Positions 17,841 to 25,458 of a DNA stretch of 64,000 nt are shown here, piece by piece (the stretch's first letter is position 1; each line of letters begins with the position of its first letter). The notes beneath the pieces were generated by a model, which had not been told where the DNA came from, did not search any database, and worked only from the letters and a program-made list of their open reading frames with translations. Source of the DNA: Rhodococcus sp. PAMC28707 (GTDB taxonomy: Bacteria > Actinomycetota > Actinomycetes > Mycobacteriales > Mycobacteriaceae); the NCBI RefSeq assembly GCF_004795915.1, contig NZ_CP039253.1, positions 2,666,001-2,730,000 on the forward strand, written 5' to 3'. The position numbers and the translations under genes were made by a program.

Positions 17841-17885
17841 TGTAGTCGGTCGACTACATCGATCGAATGTAGCCGATCGACTACA
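17841..17885. promoter_or_regulatory. Two tandem TetR-type operators
   Basis: Two 18-bp palindromes, TGTAGTCGGTCGACTACA (17841-17858) and TGTAGCCGATCGACTACA (17868-17885), are 27 bp apart start to start. They lie between the divergent arylsulfatase and TetR genes, the second only 9 bp before the TetR start. The arrangement fits autoregulation and control of both transcripts by the adjacent TetR protein. Confidence 0.8.
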
Positions 17886-17894
17886 GTTCGTACA

Positions 17895-18497
17895 GTGGAT
17901 TCCGAAAAAGAACGAGACCAGTCTTCGGCAGACGCGCGTCCGCAGGGCCGCGACGCCGTGCGCAGCTCGATCCTGCGGGCTGCGCGTGTGCGTTTCGCCA
18001 GAGAAGGCACCCGCGGCTCGTTGCGCGACATTGCAGCGGCCGCCCGGGTCAACGTCGGGCTGATTCACCGCCACTTCGGCCGCAAAGACGAACTGGTGCA
18101 AGAAGTTATCGCCGACACCCTCGAACAGGGCGTCAAACGTCTGGATTCGAGCACGAGCGCCCCGGAAGCGATCCAGCAAATGTTTCTCGGCTCCACGGGT
18201 AACACCGATTTCGTGCGCATGCTCGCGTGGCTGGCGCTCGAAGGTGACGGGGACTCGCCTGGCCCACTTGCGAGCGCTCAGCAGCGGGTTATCGGTCAGG
18301 TGCGTGCCATGTCGCCGCAGAAGCCGGACCATGATCTACGCCTGATGGCCGCGCTCACCGTGATTTTCGGCTGGTCGATCTTCAGCCAGGAGATGTTGTC
18401 CGCGTTCGATATCGAGCCGTCCGGCCGTGAGGACATCGAGCGCCGCCTCGCCGAACTGCTGGCCCACATTGTCACCGAACCCTCGGAATCAGCATGA
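17895..18497 (+). CDS. TetR-family regulator of the sulfatase island
   Basis: 200-residue regulator starting at GTG 17895. The N-terminal helix-turn-helix is clear (AVRSSILRAARVRFAREG, SLRDIAAAARVNVGLIHRHF, GRKDELVQEV). The C-terminal ligand domain is not assignable. Two matching palindromes lie just upstream. It overlaps the formylglycine-generating enzyme gene by 4 bp (ATGA). It probably represses the island until a sulfate ester or a sulfur-status metabolite is sensed; the effector is unknown. Confidence 0.9.
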   Translation: MDSEKERDQSSADARPQGRDAVRSSILRAARVRFAREGTRGSLRDIAAAARVNVGLIHRHFGRKDELVQEVIADTLEQGVKRLDSSTSAPEAIQQMFLGSTGNTDFVRMLAWLALEGDGDSPGPLASAQQRVIGQVRAMSPQKPDHDLRLMAALTVIFGWSIFSQEMLSAFDIEPSGREDIERRLAELLAHIVTEPSESA

Positions 18498-19429
18498 GCA
18501 CCTCCCCCTGCTGCGCAGGCGCAGCTCGCGCAGGTTCACTCGCCCCGGAGGCTGCCGCTCCCCGCTCGCCTCGTAGCACCAAGGGGCAGATTTTGATCCC
18601 CGGCGGAGCCTTCGAGATGGGCGACGCGTTCGGCGAGGGCTACCCCGCTGACGGCGAGGTCCCCGTGCATACTGTCGAACTCGCATCGTTCTATCTCGAT
18701 GCCACCGCAGTCACCAACAGCGCTTTCGCAAAGTTCGTCAAAACCACCGGGTACGTCACCGAGTCCGAAATTCATGGCAGCTCCGCCGTCTTCCACCTTG
18801 CCATGTCCGCGGACCGTGCGGACGTGCTCCACAGGCTCGACACCACGCCCTGGTGGCTCACGGTGCGCGGCGCAGATTGGCGCCATCCCGAGGGCCGACT
18901 CTCCGGCATCGGCAACGTATCCAATCATCCCGTGACGCACGTGTCCTGGCACGACGCGCAGGCCTACGCCGCGTGGGCGGGCAAGCGCCTACCCACCGAA
19001 GCAGAGTGGGAATACGCCGCCCGGGGCGGACTGGCCGGCAAGCGGTACGCCTGGGGCGACGAACTGACCCCGCGCGGGCAGTGGCGTTGCAACATCTGGC
19101 AGGGCCAGTTCCCGGACGTGAACACCGAGGAGGACGGGTTCCTCACCACCGCTCCCGTGAAGATGTACCGGCCCAACGGGTTCGGGCTCTACAACATGGC
19201 CGGCAACGTGTGGGAGTGGTGCGCCGACTTCTTCGACCCCGCTTACTACCAGCGCTCACCCGTGCAGAACCCCGCAGGCCCGGACGCCGGCGAGAATCGC
19301 GTCATGCGCGGTGGATCGTTCCTGTGCCACGACTCGTATTGCAACCGCTACCGGGTGGCCGCGCGCGCGTCGAACACCCCGGACTCAGCCTCGGCCAACC
19401 TCGGTTTCCGCTGCGCAAACGACGCCTGA
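18494..19429 (+). CDS. Formylglycine-generating enzyme (sulfatase-modifying factor)
   Basis: 311-residue aerobic, copper-dependent oxidase that converts the sulfatase active-site Cys to formylglycine. The FGE-sulfatase fold is shown by LIPGGAFEMGD, RLPTEAEWEYAARGG, GFGLYNMAGNVWEWCADFF and RVMRGGSF. The catalytic Cys pair is C278 and C283 in SFLCHDSYCNRY. Start ATG 18494 overlaps the tetR stop, so the two genes are translationally coupled. Substrate should be the arylsulfatase encoded divergently (CSPTR motif). Confidence 0.93.
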   Translation: MSTSPCCAGAARAGSLAPEAAAPRSPRSTKGQILIPGGAFEMGDAFGEGYPADGEVPVHTVELASFYLDATAVTNSAFAKFVKTTGYVTESEIHGSSAVFHLAMSADRADVLHRLDTTPWWLTVRGADWRHPEGRLSGIGNVSNHPVTHVSWHDAQAYAAWAGKRLPTEAEWEYAARGGLAGKRYAWGDELTPRGQWRCNIWQGQFPDVNTEEDGFLTTAPVKMYRPNGFGLYNMAGNVWEWCADFFDPAYYQRSPVQNPAGPDAGENRVMRGGSFLCHDSYCNRYRVAARASNTPDSASANLGFRCANDA

Positions 19430-19478
19430 GCCCCGACCGTTATCTCAGTGAAACTGGTTGTGCGGCAAGGAAAGAGAC

Positions 19479-20423
19479 TCAGGAGAGCAGCTCGGTGAGG
19501 TCGGCCCACAGTTGGGTTCGCGCTTCGGCGGTGATCGTGAGGGAGGGAATGGTCAGGAAGCCGTGGAAGATGCCGTCGTAGCGGCGATGGGTGGTGGGCA
19601 CTCCGGCGGCTCTGAGTTGTTCTGCGTAGGCAGTTCCCTCGTGGTCGAGTGGATCGCACCCGGCGGTGATGACGATGGCAGGCGGTAGGCCTGCGAGCGT
19701 GTCGGCTCGGGTAGGGGAGATGTGATGGGGGTGCTCGGAATTGCGGATGCCCCCGGGTGCGTATTGCTCCCAGTACCACTGCATCGCGTTCCGAGTGTTG
19801 AAGTAGCCCTCGCCGTATTCCACGTACGAGGGGGTGTCGAAGTTGTCGTCGATCACCGGGTAGATCAGGACCTGGCCGGCGATCGCGGGCCACGCGGCGT
19901 CGCGATCCATCAGAGCGGTCACCGCCGCCAAGTTTCCGCCTGCACTGTCTCCGGCGACGACGACCCGATCGAGGTCTGCCCCCAGCTCGTCGGCGTGCGC
20001 GCGAACCCATTCGAGCGCCGCGTGTACGTCCATGGCCGCAGCAGGCGCTGGATGTTCTGGAGCCAATCGGTAGTCGACCGAGACGACCACTGCATCAACA
20101 GCATTCGTCATGGCTCGGCACAGTTCGTCGTGAGTGTCCAGGTCGCAGAACACGAAACCGCCGCCGTGTGCGAAGACGATGACGGGCCGCTTCGCTGCTG
20201 CGTGCGTGGTGCTCGAGAGCGGTTGGTAGATGCGTAGCGGGAGCGGGCCACCAGGGCCTTCGATGTCTGTATCGGATACCGAGCCAACGGGTTCCGGATT
20301 TGGAGCAATCTGCTTGCGGGCCAGTACCGCAGCACGTGCGTCAGCGCCCGTCATCTCCTCCACGCGCGGAAATCCGGCGTTCAAAGTATCGAGCAGGGTT
20401 TGGACCTCGTCGGTGAGACGCAT
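19479..20423 (-). CDS. Alpha/beta hydrolase, hormone-sensitive-lipase family esterase
   Basis: 314-residue esterase. The oxyanion-hole motif is VFAHGGGFVF, the nucleophile is Ser in VVAGDSAGGNLAA, and DPL (ITAGCDPLDHEG) and GIFHGF supply Asp and His. No signal peptide, so it is cytoplasmic. It lies 65 bp downstream of an IclR regulator on the same strand at the left end of the Baeyer-Villiger cluster. A role as the ester or lactone hydrolase acting on the monooxygenase product is plausible but inferred. Confidence 0.88.
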   Translation of the reverse strand: MRLTDEVQTLLDTLNAGFPRVEEMTGADARAAVLARKQIAPNPEPVGSVSDTDIEGPGGPLPLRIYQPLSSTTHAAAKRPVIVFAHGGGFVFCDLDTHDELCRAMTNAVDAVVVSVDYRLAPEHPAPAAAMDVHAALEWVRAHADELGADLDRVVVAGDSAGGNLAAVTALMDRDAAWPAIAGQVLIYPVIDDNFDTPSYVEYGEGYFNTRNAMQWYWEQYAPGGIRNSEHPHHISPTRADTLAGLPPAIVITAGCDPLDHEGTAYAEQLRAAGVPTTHRRYDGIFHGFLTIPSLTITAEARTQLWADLTELLS

Positions 20424-20488
20424 GGTGCTCCGTTTCTCGGGGTGTACTTCTCAGCGGGTCGAGTAGGGGGAATTCCGTGAGCGCGAGT

Positions 20489-21214
20489 TCAGTGGTGGTG
20501 GGACAGTGCGTGAATCGTCTCGGTCAGTGCCACGCCCAACTCCTCGCATCGGTCCGGCGTGAGACGGGATGCTGGGCCGCTGATCACTATCGCACCCATC
20601 GGCGTTCCCGCGGCATCTAGTATCGCTGCACCGATGCTGTTCGACCCCTCGAGAACGGCACCTGCGCTAGAGGCCCAACCCCGTTGGCGAATCTGCTCGT
20701 ATTCTGCAGCTGTCAGCATCTTCTCGGGTGCGTGCGTTCGCTCCAGGCGCTGTGCCGGACTCGAGTGGGCGAAGATGGCTCGGCCGGCGGCGCTCATTTC
20801 GAATGGGTGAAACGCTCCGATCGGTATCGCGGTCCGAACCACCTGCATGCCCTCTGCGACGTCGGCCACGACGAGGTTGGTGTTGGTCAGCAGAGCGAGA
20901 TGGACTGTCTCGCCGGTCGCATCTCGCAGTGGGCCGAGCAGTTGGCGTGCTCGGCCCTGTAGTGATGACGATTGACGCGCCCGTCCGGAGACGACGATCG
21001 CTTTGGCTCCGAGTTCCCACTGGGGTGAGGAACCGGGCGCGGGTTGGATCCAGCCGGCCTCGTGCAGCGTGGCAAGTGTCCGCTGAAGTGCGCTTTTGTC
21101 CTCGCCCGTGGCCGTACACAGCGCAGTGAGGCCGATCGGCTGGTGGGCAGCGATCGCCTCGAGAATCTCGAGGCCGCGAGTCAGACTGCGGATCGTCTTG
21201 ACTGTGATTTGAAT
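20489..21214 (-). CDS. IclR-family regulator with probable ATT start codon
   Basis: About 241-residue IclR protein. The frame read back from the stop gives a full winged-helix domain (VKTIRSLTRGLEILEAIA, PIGLTALCTATGEDKSALQR, TLATLHEAGWIQ) and then the ligand domain (GETVHLALLTNTNLVVADV, SAAGRAIFAH). No ATG, GTG or TTG lies in frame before the HTH, and a TGA closes the frame 4 codons upstream of ATT 21214. AAGGA lies 8 bp before that ATT, which would give MQITVKTIRS. Starting at GTG 20869 would delete the DNA-binding domain. It reads away from the aldolase operon across an IclR-type palindrome. Confidence 0.8.
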   Translation of the reverse strand: MQITVKTIRSLTRGLEILEAIAAHQPIGLTALCTATGEDKSALQRTLATLHEAGWIQPAPGSSPQWELGAKAIVVSGRARQSSSLQGRARQLLGPLRDATGETVHLALLTNTNLVVADVAEGMQVVRTAIPIGAFHPFEMSAAGRAIFAHSSPAQRLERTHAPEKMLTAAEYEQIRQRGWASSAGAVLEGSNSIGAAILDAAGTPMGAIVISGPASRLTPDRCEELGVALTETIHALSHHH

Positions 21215-21233
21215 CCCACCTATCCTTCAATTG

Positions 21234-21256
21234 AAAGTGATACACGGTATCACTTT
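21234..21256. promoter_or_regulatory. IclR-type operator, left end of the catabolic cluster
   Basis: Perfect palindrome with 10-bp arms AAAGTGATAC and GTATCACTTT around ACG, 20 bp upstream of the IclR start and 123 bp upstream of the class II aldolase-like gene. A second GGTATC/GATACC pair overlaps it (21246-21264). The core GTGATAC-N3-GTATCAC recurs with one mismatch at 33842-33858. Confidence 0.75.
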
Positions 21257-21379
21257 ACGATACCACAGTGTTGCCAGTCATAGTGTCGACCATTCGAGCT
21301 GTCGGGTCGTGAACGGCCCGCCGGGGTCGGCCATGGCCGGGTCGATGGACATTCGACTTGAATCGAAAAGGAGCCATCG

Positions 21380-22135
21380 ATGGGATTCATCCCGACCGCA
21401 GATCGCCTGATGCCCGAACTGACCCCCGCAGAAGAGATCGTCATGCTTGCCCGCACCCTGTGGGCCGAAGGCTACTGCGACCACCTCGCGGGACACATCA
21501 CCTACGCGGTCGGCGACGGCACTCTGCTCTGCAACCCATGGCTGCTGACCTGGGAAGAATTCGGTCCCGAGGATGTACTGCGCATCGACCTCGACGGAAA
21601 TCTGCTCGAGGGCAACTGGCCGGTACCGCTGGGAATCCCGCTGCACCTCGCCCTGCACAAGGCGCGCCCCGATGTAACGTTCGCGCTGCACAATCACTCG
21701 GAGTACGGGACCGTCTGGGCCGATCTCAAAGAGATCCCGCCGATGCACGACCAGAGCTCGAGCCTGGGCGGAGGCGAGCTCGTCCTCGTCGACGAGTACG
21801 ACGGCGGAGTGGACAACATGACCGCAGCCGCGGCTGCAATCCAGGGCGTCGGCGATGCGGATGTCGCACTACTCGGTGGCCACGGCGTGTTCGTCCTCGG
21901 TAGCACCGCCCGCGCGATCTACCTGCGCGCGGTGAGCCTCGAGATTCGCTGCAAGAATGCCTGGCTGACACGCGTCGCGGGTGGACCAGCGAAGTCCTCG
22001 CTGCCCGACTGGTGGGTCAACAACCAGGCTCGTAGCGACGGAAACGGCTACCACGGCTTCTGGGAGGCAGCAGTTCGGGCGGCGTTGCGCACCGAGCCCG
22101 AGCTGCTCGAAAAGATTGCCTCGGTGTCGGAGTGA
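21380..22135 (+). CDS. Class II aldolase/adducin-family protein
   Basis: 251-residue class II (zinc) aldolase fold. Zinc-type histidines are visible in FALHNHSEYG, a further one in LLGGHGVFVLG, and the N-terminal LWAEGYCDHLAGHITYA is typical. ATG 21380 follows AAAAGGAG. It overlaps the next gene by 4 bp (GTGA). Relatives cleave sugar phosphates or 2-keto-hydroxy acids, or decarboxylate. Leading an operon with a 2-hydroxyacid dehydrogenase, it may split a hydroxyacid or keto acid intermediate. Exact reaction unknown. Confidence 0.82.
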   Translation: MGFIPTADRLMPELTPAEEIVMLARTLWAEGYCDHLAGHITYAVGDGTLLCNPWLLTWEEFGPEDVLRIDLDGNLLEGNWPVPLGIPLHLALHKARPDVTFALHNHSEYGTVWADLKEIPPMHDQSSSLGGGELVLVDEYDGGVDNMTAAAAAIQGVGDADVALLGGHGVFVLGSTARAIYLRAVSLEIRCKNAWLTRVAGGPAKSSLPDWWVNNQARSDGNGYHGFWEAAVRAALRTEPELLEKIASVSE

Positions 22136-23040
22136 CACCTGCGCCCCCCAGCGCAGTCGTAGTACTGGTGCCGGATCAGCGGGGGATCGAAGCCTTCGAT
22201 GAACTGCCCGGAATCGAACCGATTCTCTGGGACCTGTCGAGCCCGCGCCCGGCCGGAGCCGACCAGGCCAAGGTCCTGGTGAGCCGCGGGGTTTCCCCGG
22301 AGTTCGCTGCGCAGATACACACCGAGCTACCGAACCTACGGATGGTTCAGCTGTTCAGCGCCGGGCGAGATGCGTGGACCGGTATCGTCCCGGCGGGCGT
22401 GGTGATTTCCGGAGCGGATCGGGCGCATGGCGGTCCGGTCGCGGAATGGGTTGTGGCACAACTGCTCAACCATTACCGGGACTTGGTGAGTTACCGCGCG
22501 AAGCAGAGTGCGCAGTTGTGGGAACGGCACCCCACCGGCACGCTCGCAGGCAAACGAGTACTCGTACTCGGAGCCGGTGACATCGGGCTGAACGTCCAAC
22601 GTAGAACTGTGCCCTTCGGCGCCGAGGTGACGTTGGCGGCTCGCACCGCACGAGAGGGCGTCGTCGATCTCGTCGAAGCGCGGGCGATGCTGCCCGAGCA
22701 GGATGTCGTCGTCCTGGCGCTCCCACTCACCGCGGACACACACCACTTGGTCGACGGGTCTTTCCTGGCTGCAATGCGCTCCGGCAGTGTGCTGGTCAAC
22801 GCAGGCCGAGGACCGCTCGTCGATACCGACGCCCTGCTCGCCGCGCTCGAGGAACAACGGATCCACGCCATCCTCGACGTCACCGACCCGGAACCACTGC
22901 CGTCCGGGCATCCGCTCTGGAGCGCTCCGGGCGTGGTGATCACACCGCACAGTGCGGCCATAACCGATGGCACTGCCAACCGCTGCTGGGACGCCATCGT
23001 CCGAAACGTCAGTGAATTCGTAACGTCAGCGAATTCGTAG
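22132..23040 (+). CDS. D-isomer-specific 2-hydroxyacid dehydrogenase
   Basis: 302-residue NAD(P)-dependent dehydrogenase of the D-2-hydroxyacid family, starting at GTG 22132 inside the previous gene's stop. The nucleotide motif RVLVLGAGDIGLNV lies at about residue 140. Other conserved parts are VLALPLTADTHHLVDG, GSVLVNAGRGPLVDTDAL (catalytic Arg region), DVTDPEPLPSGHPLW (Glu) and ITPHSA (His). Enzymes of this type reduce 2-keto acids or glyoxylate-like aldehydes. The C-terminal codons are part of a short tandem repeat. Confidence 0.88.
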   Translation: MTPAPPSAVVVLVPDQRGIEAFDELPGIEPILWDLSSPRPAGADQAKVLVSRGVSPEFAAQIHTELPNLRMVQLFSAGRDAWTGIVPAGVVISGADRAHGGPVAEWVVAQLLNHYRDLVSYRAKQSAQLWERHPTGTLAGKRVLVLGAGDIGLNVQRRTVPFGAEVTLAARTAREGVVDLVEARAMLPEQDVVVLALPLTADTHHLVDGSFLAAMRSGSVLVNAGRGPLVDTDALLAALEEQRIHAILDVTDPEPLPSGHPLWSAPGVVITPHSAAITDGTANRCWDAIVRNVSEFVTSANS

Positions 23041-23058
23041 CGTCAGCCAGTTTGTATG
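23008..23058 (+). repeat. 17-bp tandem repeat across the end of the 2-hydroxyacid dehydrogenase gene
   Basis: Three consecutive 17-bp units begin at 23008, 23025 and 23042. The first two, GTCAGTGAATTCGTAAC and GTCAGCGAATTCGTAGC, differ at two positions; the third is degenerate. The stop codon TAG (23038-23040) lies within unit 2. Probably replication slippage. Confidence 0.7.
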
Positions 23059-23096
23059 AACTTCTTGATCTTTCACCCTATCGAAAGCTGTGAGGC

Positions 23097-24275
23097 ATGG
23101 ATTTCCAGTTGGACGCAGACCAGAAGCGCTGGCTCGAGGAGGTACGCGCGTTCCTCGGCGAGAATGTCACCCCCGCATTGCGCGCCGAAATGGCAGAGCA
23201 CGACATCGAGTTCCTCGGTGGCGAGGTCACCGCGTTCCGTAAGAAGATCGGCGACAAAGGCTGGTTCGGGCTGAACTGGCCCAAGGAGTTCGGTGGACTG
23301 GGGCTGGGTGCGGTCTATCAGCATCTTCTGGTCAGTGAGTTCGAGTACTGGGGCGTCCCCGGGCCTGACCTCACCGTCACCTCGGTAGCACCGATGATCA
23401 TGCGAAATGGCACCGCTCGCAACCGGGAGGAGTTCTTGCCACCGATCGCGCGCGGTGAGATGACCTGTGCGGTCGGCTATTCCGAGCCCGACGCTGGTAC
23501 CGACCTTGCAAGCCTGCGGACTACCGCGGTGCTCGACGGCGACGAGTGGGTGATCAATGGATCCAAGATCTGGAACAGTATGGCGCAGCGCGTCACCCAC
23601 GAGTGGCTGTGCGTGCGCACCGACAAGGACGTGCCCAAGCACAAGGGCATCTCGGTGATCATCGTGCCCATCGACGCACCCGGCATCACCATCCGTCCGA
23701 TCATGGCGTGGTCGGACTACCGCACCAACGAGACGTTCTTCGACAACGTCCGGGTGCCGGTGACCAACCTGATCGGTGAGGTCAACCAGGGCTGGCGCTA
23801 CATCATCGGCGCACTGGACCTCGAGCGCGGCGCGCTGACCAACGTCGGCGACCTGCGTCGCTCGGTGGACGAGCTCATCGGCCTGGCCAAGGACGAGCGC
23901 GCAGACGGCCTTCGCCCGATCGACGACCCGGCGCTACGTCGCAAGATCGCACAGCTCGACGCCGAGGTGGAGGCTGCTCGTCTGATGGGCTTCGAAGCAT
24001 CGTCACTGCTCGAGGACGGCATCATTCCGTCGGTACTGGTCAGCGCCGAGAAGATCTACTCGAGTGAGCTGCGCCAGCGCATCGCCGACGTCGGTACCCA
24101 GGTACTCGGCATGGCGGGTGTTCTCGCGATCGGTACCGAGGGCGCCCCGCTCGACGGAAAGTTCGAACGGCTCTACCGCGCCGCACCGCTGCTGCGGTTC
24201 GGTGCAGGCGCCAACGAAGTGCTCAGAGACGTCATCGCCCAGCGTGGGCACGGCTTGCCGCGCGGCGGACGATGA
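23097..24275 (+). CDS. Acyl-CoA dehydrogenase, probable catalytic subunit of a heteromeric pair
   Basis: 392-residue acyl-CoA dehydrogenase. It has WFGLNWPKEFGGLGLG, the FAD-binding CAVGYSEPDAGTDLASLRT and WVINGSKIWNS, and a C-terminus (RFGAGANEVLRDVIAQRG) that lacks the usual Glu of YEGT. Glu243 in GALDLERG sits where isovaleryl-CoA dehydrogenase and steroid ACADs place the base, so this subunit is probably catalytic. A second, more divergent ACAD follows 37 bp downstream. Such pairs form alpha2-beta2 enzymes in sterol side-chain degradation. Introduces a 2,3 double bond into an acyl-CoA. Confidence 0.9.
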   Translation: MDFQLDADQKRWLEEVRAFLGENVTPALRAEMAEHDIEFLGGEVTAFRKKIGDKGWFGLNWPKEFGGLGLGAVYQHLLVSEFEYWGVPGPDLTVTSVAPMIMRNGTARNREEFLPPIARGEMTCAVGYSEPDAGTDLASLRTTAVLDGDEWVINGSKIWNSMAQRVTHEWLCVRTDKDVPKHKGISVIIVPIDAPGITIRPIMAWSDYRTNETFFDNVRVPVTNLIGEVNQGWRYIIGALDLERGALTNVGDLRRSVDELIGLAKDERADGLRPIDDPALRRKIAQLDAEVEAARLMGFEASSLLEDGIIPSVLVSAEKIYSSELRQRIADVGTQVLGMAGVLAIGTEGAPLDGKFERLYRAAPLLRFGAGANEVLRDVIAQRGHGLPRGGR

Positions 24276-24312
24276 CCATGAGCTGCGTAGACGAGATCAA
24301 GAGGAGAAAGTC

Positions 24313-25458
24313 ATGAGACTCGTTCCCACGGAGGAGCAGTCGGAATTGCGAGCGGTTCTCCGTTCGCTGTTCGTCAAGGAGTGCACGCCCGAGCTGGTGC
24401 GTGAGTGGAAAGCTGCCGGTTCCGAATCGGCCGGGACGGTGTTCCCGGACTCGCTCTGGCGCGCACTGACGGAGATGGGCGTGTTCGGTTTGGCGCTCGA
24501 AGAAGAGCTCGGCGGGGCAGGTGCCACGCTCAACGAGCTCGGCATCTTCTACTCCGAGGCCGGGCGGGCACTGTGCCCGTCCATCGTCTACAGCACGCTG
24601 GCGTTCGGCATCGCGCTGGACCGACTGGCAGGTCAGGAGATGCGCGAGCAGTACCTTCCGCGTCTCGCAGCGGGCGAACTGCGGGCCGGGGTTGCCCTCT
24701 GGGACGCCGCCGACGCGCACAAGGTGAGTCCCACCCTGACGGCGACGCGCGCTGACGGAGGCTGGACGCTGAGCGGACTCCTGCCGTTCGTAGAGAACGC
24801 GGAGCTGGCCGAACTCCTGCTCGTGACGGCCACCGCGACCGTGTTCGCGGAGCCGAACCGAGTGCTCGGCTTGCTCGCCGAGCCCGGCGGGCAAGGGTGG
24901 ACGAGCACGTGGCAGCCGACTATCGCAGGTGAGCATCAGTATCGCGTCGAGCTCGACGGGCTCTTCGTGCCGGACGAGCGAGTTCTCGACGGCGGCGGGC
25001 TGGCGCTCGCCGAGGTGCGTTGGGTGGCAGACGTTGTCACCGCTTTGCAGTGCGTGGACATGGCCGGTGGCGGAGCTGCTGTACTGGAGCGGACCGTGGA
25101 TTACGTGCGCACCCGCGAGCAGTTCGGTAAGCCGATCGGCATGTTCCAAGCCGTCCAGCACATCGTGGCCGACATTCACATCGCACTCGAGGCTTCGCGA
25201 CTGTCCGCAGATTCGGCAGTCTGGTGGCTCGCCCGCGGAGAACATGCCGGTCGCAAGGTTGCGATTGCGAAGATGCACGCCAGCGAGGCCTACAAGTGGG
25301 CAACGCTCAACGCGCACCAGGTTCACGGCGGAATGGGTTACGTCCGAGAGACGGACCTGCATCTGTGGTCCGAGCGGGCCAAAGTATCGGAGATCCGCGG
25401 CGGTACGGCAGATGTGGCTGCACGCTGGCTAGAGGAGGAGATTGGCCTTGTCCATTGA
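24313..25458 (+). CDS. Acyl-CoA dehydrogenase-like protein, probable non-catalytic partner subunit
   Basis: 381 residues, ATG 24313 behind GAGGAG. The ACAD fold is recognisable (FGLALEEELGGAGATLNELG, YVRTREQFGKPIGMFQAVQH, QVHGGMGYVRETDLH). However, the C-terminal catalytic position reads EIRGGTADVAAR and the helix-G region EVRWVADVVTAL lacks the Glu seen in its partner. The FAD-side motif is also weak (ALWDAADAHKV). It most likely pairs with the preceding gene product, as FadE/ChsE subunits do, contributing to FAD binding and architecture. It overlaps the next gene by 17 bp. Confidence 0.85.
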   Translation: MRLVPTEEQSELRAVLRSLFVKECTPELVREWKAAGSESAGTVFPDSLWRALTEMGVFGLALEEELGGAGATLNELGIFYSEAGRALCPSIVYSTLAFGIALDRLAGQEMREQYLPRLAAGELRAGVALWDAADAHKVSPTLTATRADGGWTLSGLLPFVENAELAELLLVTATATVFAEPNRVLGLLAEPGGQGWTSTWQPTIAGEHQYRVELDGLFVPDERVLDGGGLALAEVRWVADVVTALQCVDMAGGGAAVLERTVDYVRTREQFGKPIGMFQAVQHIVADIHIALEASRLSADSAVWWLARGEHAGRKVAIAKMHASEAYKWATLNAHQVHGGMGYVRETDLHLWSERAKVSEIRGGTADVAARWLEEEIGLVH

